Assembly: GCF_009389715.1 (NCBI RefSeq)
Contig: NC_052409.1
Coordinates: forward strand, 1,776,001 to 1,840,000
Direction: 5' to 3'
Source: Phoenix dactylifera
Taxonomy: Eukaryota; Streptophyta; Magnoliopsida; Arecales; Arecaceae
Length of the DNA: 64,000 nt
A model generated the notes under the pieces. That model had not been told where the DNA came from. It worked only from the letters and a program-made list of their open reading frames with translations, and searched no databases. This document shows, in pieces, positions 1-11,970 of the stretch. The translations under genes were made by a program, and so were the position numbers. Positions within the stretch are counted from its first letter, which is position 1, and each line of letters opens with the position of its first letter.

Positions 1-563
1 GGCAGAGACGATGATGGCGACCGTGCCACCGGCGAGGATGCCGATACCCTGCATGGCAAAGACGGCGGCGATGAATGCCCCGCGGGTCTTCTTGCTGGCG
101 TACTCGGACATGATGGTGGCGGAGAGGGGGTAGTCGCCGCCGATGCCGAAGCCGAGCCAGAAGCGGAAGAAGCAGAGGGTGGCCATGACAGACTTGGGGG
201 TGTGGCCGAAGGAGAGCCCGGAGGCGATGGAGGTGAGGACCATGAGCATAAGCGTCATGCCGTAGACCCGCTTGCGTCCCATCTTGTCGCCGAGCCAGCC
301 GAAGAAGAGCTGGCCGGAGAGGGTGCCGCAGAAGGCGACGCCGTGACGGCGGCGGATACGTTGGGGGGGAGGGATCCGGGTGTCGGGGAGCCTTCGACGT
401 GGTAGTGGATGCGACCGAGGAGCTAGGTGACGAGGGAGATGCAGAAGAGGTCGTAAGCGTCGGTGAAGAATCCCATGCCGGCGACCACGATGGCCGTGAA
501 GTGGTACCATTGCGTCTTCGCCGCGTCCAAAGCGTCCAGCACCTGGAGCTGCTCCCTCGCCAT
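1..563 (-). pseudogene. PHT1: PHT1-type phosphate transporter, 5' part, disabled
   Basis: The minus strand reads as the N-terminal third of a plant high-affinity H+/phosphate symporter (major facilitator superfamily, plasma membrane). It begins [20 protein letters not shown] at 563-561, then [16 protein letters not shown]. Further in, it reads through the family signature [15 protein letters not shown] and KKTRGAF towards the left edge. Two lesions are visible. The codon after CISLVT is TAG (425-423), where the family has Lys before LLGR. Near 341-346 one base is missing in what should encode AVNGVAFCG, so the downstream transporter sequence lies in another frame. The rest of the reading is very well kept, so the gene died recently or the lesions are assembly errors. 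The family is normally about 520-540 residues and often intronless; the remainder lies outside the window. Confidence 0.92.
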
Positions 564-697
564 GGTGACCGATCGGCTCGTCTCTTATCGATAAAGAATG
601 CGGTTACAGAGAGAGTAAGAGCGAGAGTTCGTGTGTTTGAGAGAGAAGAGGGAACGAGAAGGAGATCGAGGCAAATGAGACAAGGGCATCGGTGAGG

Positions 698-743
698 TTT
701 TAAATAAACACGCAGGAGGAGGGTGGGTGCCAGCGGAATATTC
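698..743 (-). promoter_or_regulatory. PHT1 core promoter: TATA-like box and P1BS
   Basis: Reading the minus strand, TATTTAAAA (706-698) lies about 135 bases before the ATG at 563. A perfect palindromic P1BS (GNATATNC, here GAATATTC) lies at 736-743, 30 bases further upstream. P1BS is the binding site of PHR-type MYB regulators that switch on phosphate-starvation genes, so this is the expected control site for a PHT1 gene. A second GAATATTC at 1676-1683 is over 1.1 kb upstream and may be chance. Confidence 0.6.
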
Positions 744-2034
744 TCAACTCCTTCCCCGTACCCATTCACCCCCTCCCGGCAAGACCTCGCCCACGTCAGA
801 GCGCTCACGGCGGAGGGCAGGGAATTCCGTTTTTTGGTACAATCTTTCCATGTCGAGCTCGCATCATAGTAGCTTTCCATATTTTGCCATGGTAATATTC
901 CCCTATATATTCCTTGTTGGAGAACTTCTTTCTAAAATTCGCATGACACAGTATCAAGGAGGAGGATTAAGTGACGCGGCGGAGGAAGGTGCGAGCCATC
1001 CCAATATTCTCTTCTCTTGCATTTATTAAATAGCTTTCCTCTTCATTGCACACAACAATAACCAGCCGTCATCATTCTAATATCTATATAGTAATATAAT
1101 TATTAAAATTCAAGGCATTGCCTGATAATATTATAGTACTAGCATTCTCATATGCCTGCAAATTACTCGATATTTCATTTTTTTTTGGAAGATATTTTAT
1201 ATCTCATTGATTTTTGTTTTAAAATAACTTGCAACTGGTGACGGTTGACGGCCATTTTAAAACATAGTTTTATATACCATAAAGATCCATGCAAGCACAG
1301 GCACCCGAACAAAGGAAGAGTAGAGAGGAGAGAATCCATCTTCCGCGTGAAAGTTGTAACCCTCTCCCAAGCGAGAGGAGGTCGGTTCCACAGTTCCACT
1401 CGAATATTATTTTTTTTATCGAATCGGTTCAAATTTGGATATTAAGGCTCGACCAATCCAAAATTGGATTTTGAGCCTGAGTATTTTGAATTAAGTTGAA
1501 CTTGGGCCTCTAGCTATTTAACTTGGCTCGATCGCATCCCTGCCAGTGGCTCCCCGCATTTCTGTATCATACATCATTTGTACACATTTAATTCATTAAT
1601 ATGTTAATTCACCTCCCCCTTTTGCGCTAAAGAAAAGCCCCCAGCATAATGACACGGGCCTCAAATCGCAAACTCGAATATTCCTTTGCACGGCTGCTTA
1701 CATGGCAAGAAGGCCTTGCTGCAGTTGCATGCAATTTAAAGGATTGGCTAACGAAGGACCAACCTTCCTGTACCACAAAGCATAGGCAGCAGCAAATAAA
1801 ACAAAAAAAAACAAAAAAAAAAAAAGGTGACATGGTTTGTTGACTAGTCATATAGCTATATTAGAGGTGTCCCAAACGCAGCTATACATCACGGGGGAAT
1901 TTGATGTCTCTTATTCATCGGCCAACTCGAAATGGTTAAACTAAAGGCGAACTAACGAGTTGGACAAATCTATTCTCTCCCTCTTCTGTAGATCTCTGTT
2001 TCTAGCAGCCAGACGTTTTATTTTGTCTGGCGGC
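744..2034. other. Intergenic, AT-rich
   Basis: No gene is supported here. It holds the distal PHT1 upstream region, a poly-A run near 1800-1825 and a short segment around 1425-1550 with repeated TTGGATTTTGAGCC-like wording that looks like a worn dispersed repeat. The short open frames lack domains. Confidence 0.5.
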
Positions 2035-2248
2035 TCACAGCCAGATTGTATTACTTGGGACCAACCTAACTAAAACCTGCAACTAACGATGCTAAAAATT
2101 TCTACCCGGAACTGGACTGCCCACCCAAACCCACACTGAAATCACAGCCAGATTGTATTACTTGGGACCAACCTAACTAAAACCTGCAACCAACGATGCT
2201 AAAAATTTCTACGCGGAACTGGACTGCCCACCCAAACCCACACTGAAA
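2035..2248. repeat. Tandem duplication, 2 x 107 bp
   Basis: The unit starting TCACAGCCAGATTGTATTAC at 2035 is repeated at 2142 with only a few differences (for example CAACTAACG versus CAACCAACG). The two units abut. The block is about 0.9 kb downstream of the PP1 stop codon, either in the distal 3' untranslated region or beyond it. Confidence 0.9.
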
Positions 2249-3143
2249 TACCAAATTACCAGGAACATCAACCTATAATACAAAGTCTGCAACTCCATGC
2301 TGATAAGGAATTGGGAACAAAGGCAGGCTGATGACGAGATCAAATCTAATCGCTGGAGCAAATGAAAGCGAACAGCCTGTTCTACGTTGGAACCAAATTT
2401 CTGGTGGCAGAAGCATATTTTAAATCCTATTAGTTTTTCACAGCCCAATTTTGACAATACTTGACATCATAAGCGATAGACATAGCTACATAATCTTGCA
2501 CCGCTCACTTCCTTCACCATTCCAACGTGTGCGCCGCAGCTGGATTCTGTTCATCCACCATACTGTCACTTTTCTGAATGCCAGTACCCAAGATGCAGCA
2601 TGCCGGCAGGTGCAAATGAAGGCTGAACTCAGGATGGCACTCATTTGCTGTGTATGAGAGTGAAACACAGCATGCCAAGGTGGCAGCTTGGCACAACCGT
2701 TACCCTATGATGCCACTGATAATACGCAATGAACAGCTGACCCATGCAAAAGACAACGCCAAGAAGTAATGTGAGAAGATAGTCGTCCCCTGGGTTGCCC
2801 TCACAAGTCCTAATTTACTGAAGTCTACAAAGCAATATCAGTTATTACATTATCCAAGACTATATATTAGTCCTAATTTCTTCAACAGACTTGGTATTCC
2901 GAAGGATGGGAGAATTTCCCAGGATGACACATGGCTCTTTAAAGTGAAACTGATGAGACAATTAACACAAGCTAATCCCATAACTAATGTACATAGAGAT
3001 CAAGGCGTGTTGCATGCCAGCTATCCTGTTCCAGGAACAAAATTCAGCAACGCTGGCGGAATGTCAGGCTCAGACTTCCTTGAAAGAGCCCTGGGTCAGC
3101 TCTTGATAGCAGATTGCAGTGCATCCACCATGATCGCCCATTC
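2249..3143 (-). other. PP1 3' flank / probable 3' untranslated region
   Basis: This stretch follows the PP1 stop codon on the minus strand and has no recognisable gene. Part of it should be the PP1 3' untranslated region, but no convincing poly-A signal could be chosen, so the transcript end is unknown. Confidence 0.4.
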
Positions 3144-3827
3144 TCAAGCCTTTGCCCCAAGAAAAGACTGCTCACAGAAAGGTCAGAATTAATAAGAGGA
3201 AATTAGAGTGAATTATCTATTTGGTTATGGAGCTTCTTCAGAATATACAATCCAACAGGCAAAGATGTTAAATGAAAGATCAAGTGGATGCACGAGTGCA
3301 GGACACAATGGGGCAGTGCATTCTAAAATCATGATATTGATTGTAATATGGTGGGTATTTATATACTTTGTTACAAGGTTCACAATCTTAGTATCGGACC
3401 TGTACCAGTACTCTATTGGTATAGTATCGATATTGCCGGAAATGGGGTTGATTAGGCATGTACCAACACTCGGTATTATCCCCCATACTGCGCATCAGTT
3501 GGTACTAGTATGGTAGGTACACCTGGTATAGAGGGTAGTACGTACTGGTACAATGGACCTTTCTATGTAATTCTGTTAAATTATTTGGCAGAGCAAATTA
3601 AGCTTTTATGATGTTGGATGTTACAAGAATGTAAAATGACTGCATCACATATTCTGAACTCATATTTTTTGACTTCCTCCCTTTCCAGCCTTTTCTAACA
3701 TCCTATTTTTAACAGCCAGACGTAAGAAAAATGTCAAATACAAACTTTGAAAATGATGGCATGAAAGAAAACACAAAAAAGTAATCATTCTGGGAATAGA
3801 CACCTACAAACACAGCCTACATACAAG

Positions 3828-3918
<91 letters not shown>

Positions 3919-6900
3919 CCAAAACAGAAGAGTCGATAATAAAGCATTGAATAATATTGAGGCTTAATGATCTATTATCTAGGCATGTACATGAAAATTT
4001 TCAAATCTAATTATCATAATTGAATAGCCATATAAAATTTCAATCATTGAGAGGAAAAAGTTATGGGTTTTGAGTGGTTCCCAGCTTAGGTAAAAGGAAC
4101 TGACCTTCCTGAGGATAATGCAGATCACCATATCTTTCAGATAAAATAAGGTAAACACATGATGCCAAAACACTTCCAAGGGATGGTGCAAATCCTCTTA
4201 TTTGATGTCGATAAGTTGGCACATCTTTTGGACAGCCCAACAAGAAAATAAAAATCCCCCACAAGTTAATTAGTTGGTGTTCTAGAAGTCCCTTATTATG
4301 CATTCAAGTGCAAAAATTATGCGGTATATTGATAGATCCCACCTTATATAAGTAGATACCAAACAGAATCCACTAACCCAGTGTTCTATAGAGATAGTTG
4401 ATGGACCTGCAACGGATTGCCGGTAGATACTTCGGCAAGTTTCCCATGCAATTCAGATAATCAGAGCTTAGAGATCCTCATCAGGTGCTTTTCCTACCAG
4501 TAAACGTTAGCCAGATCAGATTCTATCAGCAGTACTTGATAGGGCCATTGTGAAAGAAATGGTGTCTCGTTTGTCATAATTCAGATAATCAGAGCTTAGA
4601 GATCCTCATCTGCATCAGGTGCTTTTCCTACCAGTAGACCTTAGCCAGATCAGATTTTATCATTAGTGATTTTATCAGCAGTACTTGATAGGGCCATTGT
4701 GAAAAAAAAAGGTGTCTCCTTTGTCATAATTAACTATATCTATAGCCAAAATTTAAAATACTCATTTAAATCTTTTCTACTTCCACATCTGGTATCCCAA
4801 ACCTCAAGATTCATGTTTTATAAGTTATTTTTTGATCATTGCAGACAAGGTTTTAAATCCCCTAAGATGGGGGTGTCCCAGTTTCTCCATTGAACATGAC
4901 ATCCTACTGTCCCACCCTGTCCTGGCAGTGGTCCCGGCCATGAATCTCAATAGAACACCTCAGTCTCTCTCTCCTTTCTTTTCCTTCTTTCCTTTCTTTC
5001 TTTTTTTTCTACCTTCCTTTCTTTCCTTTCCTTTCCTTTTTCTTATCATTTCCTTTATTTCTTTTTCCTTTTTCTTCTTTCTCTTTCCTTTCTTCCTTCT
5101 TTCCTTTTTCTTCTTTTCCTTCCTTTCACTTTTTCTTTTTCTTCATCTTTCCTTCTTTTCTTTCTTTTCTCTTCTTCTTTGGGTTTCGGAGTCCCGACCC
5201 TATCCTAGTCCCATTTTCTCAAAGGAATGGGACGAGACAGCCTGAATGCACCCCGTCCCGCCGGGATTTAAAACCAGCGGGACCTAAAACCTTAATTACA
5301 GATGCATGGCATGAAGACACTGAATTGAGTTCATGACATAAAGATAATGGCTGACAACTGGTTGCAGGACAAAAACAAGTCAGACTAGGGAGAGGGGAAA
5401 AAAATACAGAAAGTGTTCAGGTATTTCATGAAAAGTTGCACTAACCTTGACTCCAGGTGGAGGTGTTCCAGTTTTCGCTGTAGTTGTGCTTCCAAAGTTG
5501 AACATTGTCTTCTTCTCCGCAGGCTTTAATATTTGGAAAGAACACATCAGAGTATCATCTACATTCATCATGGCACCCGCATTGTCAAATTCCCCACAGT
5601 AGTTTGGTGCCGAGAATATTGTCACAAGTTGCCTGTTAGCAAAGAATTCATATCCATCTTCCACCACCTGGTACAAGAAGTATTTTGAATTAAAAGAGTG
5701 AACTTACTTCAGCACCAGCAAAATAAACAAAAGAAATAAGCATTTATAACCTGATGAGCACGACAAATGAGGTCGAGATCATGTTTTTGAAGGAACTCAG
5801 TCACCTTATCAGGGCCAAATGTGTATGAAACCCCTCTGTCATTCATACCCCACCCCTGAATGTCCTTACTTGGATCTGACCAAAGAAGATCACAAAGCAA
5901 ACCAGTGTCCGGCACATCAGTAGGGCGAGCCAGGTTTCTTATTTGATCCAAATTAGTCAAGTCTGGAGAAAGACCCCCGTGCATACAAAGAATTTTTTCA
6001 TCAATGAGAGCTGCGACAGGCAGACAGTTAAAACAATCTGTGAAGACTTTCCACAGCCTCACATTGAATCTGCGCTTACATTCATCATAAAACCCATATA
6101 TGCGGTTTATAGACGCACATTCATGATTCCCCCTCAAGAGGAAAAAGTTCTCAGGGTATTTAATTTTATATGCCAAAAGGAGGCATATTGTCTCAAGACT
6201 TTGCTTTCCTCGATCCACATAATCCCCTAAGAACAGGTAGTTGGCTTCAGGTGGAAATCCGCCATATTCAAAAAGCCTTAGGAGATCAGAATACTGGCCA
6301 TGAATATCACCTGAGACCCCAAAGAAACCATTATGCCAAATTTCCCAAACCCAATTAATGACTAGACCAAACTATTTGCAAGCAATGAGTATTCCTGAAA
6401 TTTTCTCTCTGGAGTTCTCCACAACTGATTAAGTTAAAACAGAATGTCAACTTACCATGAACAAGAACAACTGCAATCATAAAGTGAAATTTGATAAAAT
6501 TCCCAAGGCGGAATATGTGAATATGTGCATTTTATAGATGCAAATTAAAAATATCCTACAACAATAGCTCAGCACATAAAAAAAGAAGCTAATGAGAATG
6601 CTAAAGGATCTTAAGTAAAGCAAAGCGCATGAGATCATACCTCCCAACGGTAACTTGTTTGCTAGCTAAAAATAATCAAGGTGATGAATAATAAAGTTCA
6701 AGATGAGGTACATCAGAGGGAGTCTAGCATTAGGACCAATTAATGGGAAAGTCATAAAAAAACAAGTGAGATGGTTAGGTCATATGATTCAAATCAAACA
6801 AGGGTCGGATTGAATTGAATCATAATCGAACTGCCATTTATGATCGCTGGAAACTCCATTTAAAAGTATAGAATGCAACTTTTCTTAAACAATAAAACTA

Positions 6901-9900
6901 AGAACTGATTATATAATACGATATCTTAGCCTACCAAATGAAATTCTACTGGAGATGTAACATATATTAACATGTTAATTAGTAACACGTTAAAAAATGC
7001 ATGTAAGAATACCAATACCAAAATAATACTTTTGACCAGCAACGTAGTACTTAATACAACTAAACACTAAATTCAAACATAGAACTAATTTCATAATACC
7101 AACAATCTATCAACCAAAGACTGTTTTATATTACAACTAAATTGAATACAATTTTATGAAAACAACCAGATGAGAATTAGCAATACACAAATTATTTCAT
7201 TTCATCTGGTAATCAGTAAGAATCTAAATGCATATAATAACATTTTGCCAACAATCCTTATGAATAAGGGTTATTCCAATTTTGCCTAGAAGTCAGAATT
7301 AAGAAAATAGGTAGAAGAAGACCTAGGCTGAGGTAGACTATAAATTTGAGGGCGTATATAGGTTACAGGTAATGGCTTATCCATCAGTACGATTCACATA
7401 GTTAACCCCTTATGGTCATAAAACACTAGTTAATAGTGCCATATTTATGATCTAACCCAATAAGTACAATTTATGGATGTTCGTTTCTGTTTAAATTATT
7501 TAATGTGTCTAATCATTGTCCTGTATGCCTAATATTTAAGAATACGGCCTTAATGTTCAGTAACTCAGGCTGAGTGCCAAAATGCATCACAAGCCATCCA
7601 AGTTGATGTTCCACATTGCTTCAAGCAGAAACAAGTGTGGAAGTGAAAACTGGTCAAGAGCAGATTCAGGTGTAGGTGCATGGAAGAGAATTCCTAAAAA
7701 ATGTTAGAAAATGGATCACTTAAGAAGCACGTGCAGGAGCAAGTTTCTTAGGAGATTCCAAAGATGGTACAGCATCCTAGTTTAGAAACTTTCCTTCACA
7801 TACCACACAACTTATCACAATCTACACATGCTAAAAAGAAAATGTAAACCAAAATCTCAATGGTTCTGACAGATTCATGATATAGATCAATGCAAGCCTC
7901 TTTCTCCATTATTTGAAAAGCCATTCATTTAGTGGTCACTTGATACAGAAACAACTAAGTTGATCAATAGGCAATAAGTCTCCAAGACATCTGAAAAATT
8001 GTTAGACACTCCGAACATCCTGGTTAACCTCACCACATAATTTGATGATACGACAAAACTAAGATGATAACGCCCAATTAATACTAAATCTGTTGCAAAT
8101 CAGGGTATGTTACATGTTGATCCTTAACAGGCACGAACGGGCAAGTAAGGAATACATTATAAAAGATAATATCTATGACACAAAATAGGGAAAAAGTCAA
8201 CATGGTTGCTATCACATGAAATTTCCTAAAAGTACAACACCACTGCTCATTCAAATATAAAGTTATGAAATTCTTAGTTCTATTGTGGAGCACATGTATA
8301 ATATAAGGCAAAACATGTGCAACTTTATATAAGCATTTCATATGCATGTCCATATATTGAACTACAGCTATTACATAGTTCTCATGCAATCTCAAAGTTT
8401 TTTACCATAGATATGCATGAATATTGGTGCCTCCAAGGTGGCAGACTTGTAGGATTATAGGATAAAAGTCATTAAATTGATAGCAAAAACATATAGGTCA
8501 ACACAAATACCAAGCTTATGACAATACATGGATGATCTATTAACTCCATTATATATGTTATGAGAAGCATGTCCAGCTCATAACAAAATAATGGTTAAGA
8601 TGAACACTTAATCTAAAGAAGACATGCAGGTGTTATGAGCACGGTGCAAGAGTTGAGTTGTGGCTCTAGAATTGGCATGGCAACCTTGGTTGAAGATTCC
8701 GGCTTTTATGAATTGGAACTAAGCAAATATCATGAAAATTGCAAGACTAATGTTATTTCTGTCTTCCAATCCATGCAACTATCTAGCTGAACATGCAGAA
8801 ACCTGATCCGTTTGCTTACATTGAAAGAGTTAAAATAAAATGTAAGCTAGTTGAGTTATACCGAGAAAAATCTATTAAAGTATGCATAAACAGAGATAAA
8901 AACAAAACAAAACAAACATAAAACCTTTTCATCTCCTAGGCTATCTCCACCCATGTCATTTTAGGCCTACCCCTCCTTGTGCATTTCATGCACTCCCTCA
9001 CAAGCACTTCCTTCATCCTTCCATGCATATTACCAAACCATGCATTACCACACATGATACTACAGATAATACAGGAAAACCTATTAGCATAAGCCATGTG
9101 AAAAGTCCAAAAACATTGCTCTATGGTCATTAACGTCTGAGATCACAGTTCCTAGCTGAGGATTGTGATAACTTTGCAATGTTTTTTGTCCTCTCCTAAT
9201 AAGCTCTTCACTGAAAATCAAAGTAACATTCTTCCATCACGAGTAAATAAATGTAAGTTGCAATAACATAGTTTCATGCCTGCTATTCTCTCTAATAAAA
9301 GCAGACAAACAACAAAAGCTTGTAAAGTTAGCATCATTCAAATCAAAAATAGATAATGTATCTTAACTAGAGATCAATAACATTGATTAAAAATGTCTTT
9401 TCCATGGGGAATTTTCAGGTCAGGCATTAAAAGAAAATCAAGGAACTAAAAAGGGAACTTAAAAAATATTTTTCAATATACCAAGATCATTTATTTATGT
9501 TTCACCATTTGGGTTTTCTGACATCTGACAACAAACATAACTTCAAAAAGCACACCATAGCTGTCTCGCTGTGTATAAAGTCAATACTAGAAAAATATTT
9601 CTCATCTATTGTCCTCGAAAACAAAATGCTCTAGTTCCATCTCCTCATGAACCACATAAGACTAAATTTCAGGTTTTATTATATATATTAGCTTTCCCAG
9701 TATCACCAGATACTTCACAGAACCATTCAAGACACCTTCATTTTAGGTCTACAAACTACATGCATATGTTCCTCCAAGAAGAATCTCTTTCTTGTTTACA
9801 AGTTTAGATTTTTCACTTGATTTGGCAGAAGAAGATTCATCTTTCTCTAGCTCTAAGACTACATTCTTGAAAATTTTGAGTCTACACATTGTATTTCTGC

Positions 9901-11191
9901 CCACATACAATGAAAGAAAATTATTAGTTACAATATTTTGCAGCATACCATATAATGAAACCTACGATGCATCAATATAGAATAAAAATTTAATATATGC
10001 TTCAATATAGAATAAAAAATTAATATATGATTGACATTAAAGAACCTACATGGGTCTGAGAATGCACAGAACTGACGATATGCTGGGTTACTAAAATTGA
10101 ACAGTATTCCAAATTTCTTTTAGTTACCTTTATCTATTACATAACAATGGAGAAACTGTTGCGTTTTGCAAGCATCAGAGACAGACAACGACAATAAAGA
10201 CTTTGCAACCAGAGTTTCACTTTGCAGAAAGCTCTAACAATATTAGTAACCCAAGTAAAGGATAATCTGCAAGGGCCTGTTGGACATTGGTGTTGTTTTC
10301 GTGATTTTTTTTTCTCTACAAAATAGTGGAATGCCACGTGGGAATTGATATTGAAGATAGCATTTGCACAAAACTTCCGCTATTCCTTGATTTTAATTTC
10401 ACTCTTTTGTTTGAGATAGATAAATCCTTGCTACCAAAATCTCTATGGATTTCACAAACAATTCTGATAACGAAAGGGTTTCGTCATACATGCTGTTCAG
10501 TCTAGTTCATTTTTATTCTTGGGTTTCTGAAAAGAAAACGAGAAAGCAAAATGAATACCAAACGGACCGTAATATTTTGCACTGGGAATCCCATATCCTG
10601 TCTCCAACCACGCATTCAAACATTCAGATAATAGACAAAAGAAAAACAAGCATCTCATCACAACATTCACTGGTTCATCAAAGTCCCAACATTTCCCCAC
10701 CGACACCAATAACCAAACAAAACCTATTCCCAAGAAGCCATTACGGAAGAAACCCAGATCAAGAAATATCAAAAATCAATAACCCAGAAACAGAAAAATA
10801 AGCAACTTTTTAGATTGAAGAGCCCCAATGTTTTCAACGCCCGTTGCCTTCAACATCGCAGTGGAGCAAATTTATCTAATCACGGCATTCGCTGATTCAT
10901 CCAGGTCCCATCCTTCCCCACCGACATCGACAACCAACCAAAATCCATAATCGTGAAACAATTTTGACACAAACCCCGTTCAAGAATCATCGAGAGGGAT
11001 TTATAAGATTTACCGCAAATCTTGATGGGGGCCTCAAGCTCAAGAAGATTGGGCTGCTGCAAGAAGATGTCCCTGGACACGACGCAGAGCTGCCGGATCT
11101 CCGCCTCCGAGAGCTGCACCTGCTTCCCCGGCCGAATCCCCCTCGCTTCCAGCAGCCGCCTTATGATATCATCCAGAAGACCAGGATCCAT
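3144..11191 (-). CDS. PP1: Ser/Thr phosphatase PP1 catalytic subunit, 4 exons
   Basis: Metal-dependent Ser/Thr phosphatase catalytic subunit (TOPP class in plants), which works with many targeting subunits in nucleus and cytoplasm. Exons on the minus strand are 11191-11014, 6310-5751, 5667-5446 and 3167-3144; all junctions are GT/AG, and the joined frame is 327 residues, normal for the family. The PPP motifs are present: GDIHG (60-64), GDYVDRG (88-94), RGNHE (119-123), RAHQ before intron 2, and [16 protein letters not shown] in exon 3. Intron 1 splits a Gly codon (G|GT). The last exon is only 24 bases and encodes SFLGAKA plus TGA; it lies 2.3 kb beyond exon 3 and was placed by its CAG acceptor and its fit to plant PP1 tails. 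Introns are 4703, 83 and 2278 bases. ATG 11191 was chosen because [10 protein letters not shown] is the family start. The gene looks functional. Confidence 0.95.
3378..3555. repeat. MITE-like repeat (GTACC/GGTATCG-rich)
   Basis: Lies in PP1 intron 3. It begins GGTTCACAATCTTAGTATCGG and is full of GGTAC/GTACC and GGTATCGATA words, resembling the better preserved element at 60411-60587. The right end is not clear. The family relation is judged by eye. Confidence 0.45.
3833..3917. repeat. (AT)n microsatellite, about 42 copies
   Basis: An uninterrupted AT dinucleotide tract of 85 bases inside PP1 intron 3. Its length is likely to vary between individuals and may be imprecise in the assembly. Confidence 0.97.
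4451..4728. repeat. Imperfect tandem duplication in PP1 intron 3
   Basis: Unit 1 (4451-4578) and unit 2 (4579-4728) both start ATTCAGATAATCAGAGCTTA and end with GGTGTCTC..TTTGTCATAA. Unit 2 has extra bases (CTGCAT; a repeated ATTTTATCA stretch; a longer A run). Neither has coding potential. Confidence 0.88.
4846..5294. mobile_element. hAT-type MITE with polypyrimidine core
   Basis: The left end reads CAAGGTTTTAAATCCC and the right end, reverse complemented, TAAGGTTTTAGGTCCC, giving imperfect terminal inverted repeats. The flanks ATTGCAGA (4838-4845) and ATTACAGA (5295-5302) are a 7/8 match, as expected for an 8-bp hAT target duplication. Inside, both arms carry GTCCC/GGGAC words, and about 4961-5180 is an almost pure C/T strand of TTTCC and TTCTT blocks. 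There is no transposase. It sits in PP1 intron 3, where the pre-mRNA would carry the purine strand. Confidence 0.7.
6311..11013 (-). other. PP1 intron 1 (4.7 kb)
   Basis: AT-rich sequence with no supported internal gene. It contains a LINE scrap (8930-9070) and possibly another near 6700-6790, where RWLGHM can be read on the plus strand. Long first introns often carry control sites, but none could be named here. Confidence 0.75.
8930..9070 (-). mobile_element. LINE (RTE-like) reverse transcriptase tail fragment
   Basis: On the minus strand a short frame reads [19 protein letters not shown] and then [13 protein letters not shown]. This is the pattern RWFGHV..RRP..RGRPKKTW found just after the reverse transcriptase core of RTE-type plant LINEs. 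Only the tail is present; it is an old 5'-truncated copy within PP1 intron 1. Confidence 0.55.
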
Positions 11192-11970
11192 CCCCCCACA
11201 CAACAGACCCCAGATCGAACAAAACCCTAGAAATCCAGAAGTAAAAGGAGGCCCCTTTTATTTCTCTTTGCCAAGATCACGAATCGACCCAGGAAGAGGA
11301 AGGAGGCAGAAGGTGGCCCCTTTCCTCCGCCGCCGTTCCCTTCCTTTCCCTCGCTCCGATTGAGATCTCCTCAAGCATTCCTCTCGATCTCCCTCGTTTC
11401 CTCTCTCGATCGCAGGGGCTTCTCCTGCTCTCAGAGAGGAAATGGAGATCGCCCCCGCCGTCCCCGCTTCCTGCGAAGAATACCGGAGAGCGAGAGAATA
11501 TTTACGACTTTTTTATTTTGGTCGCGACTCGCGAGGGATGGAGACTGAAGAAAGATCGAGTCCGCCGTTCGGTGTAAACAATAGCTCCAACCGGGGGGTC
11601 CCATACGCACATGTGTCCTTAAAAATCGCGTTGGGCCTGTTGGCCTTAAACACGGAACTCAAAGTCCTACGAGGATTGCGCTCGTTACATTAGATGACGG
11701 GAGTTCAAGTTACTCGGACAGCATGGAGGGGATGCGGCTGACCAGAGAAGGATCCGGAGCGGAGATAGGTGAGGTGATTGGACGGCAGTGATTCTGTTGA
11801 TTCAGATTTTTCTTTTTTGAATTTAATAGTGGTTTGGTGTGCCAGCGGGATGGGGAAGTCTATCGTGGCCGTCAGATCTGCCGACTAAATTGATCGGACG
11901 GTGAAGTGCCCGGAGTTGCGGGGCGAGTGCATCGGCTCGAACGCTGATAAATATTCGGGATATGGTGTAG
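11192..11970 (-). promoter_or_regulatory. PP1 5' leader and proximal promoter region
   Basis: Upstream of the PP1 ATG, the sequence to about 11470 is rich in CT/GA and CCG, typical of a plant 5' leader. A TATA-like AATAAAAAAG lies near 11505-11515 (minus strand). Short plus-strand frames here carry no domain and are treated as leader or promoter. Promoter limits are inferred. Confidence 0.4.

Noticed and set aside
4832-5245. 137-codon Phe/Ser/Leu-rich frame
   Set aside because: It is the translation of the polypyrimidine core of a MITE in a PP1 intron.
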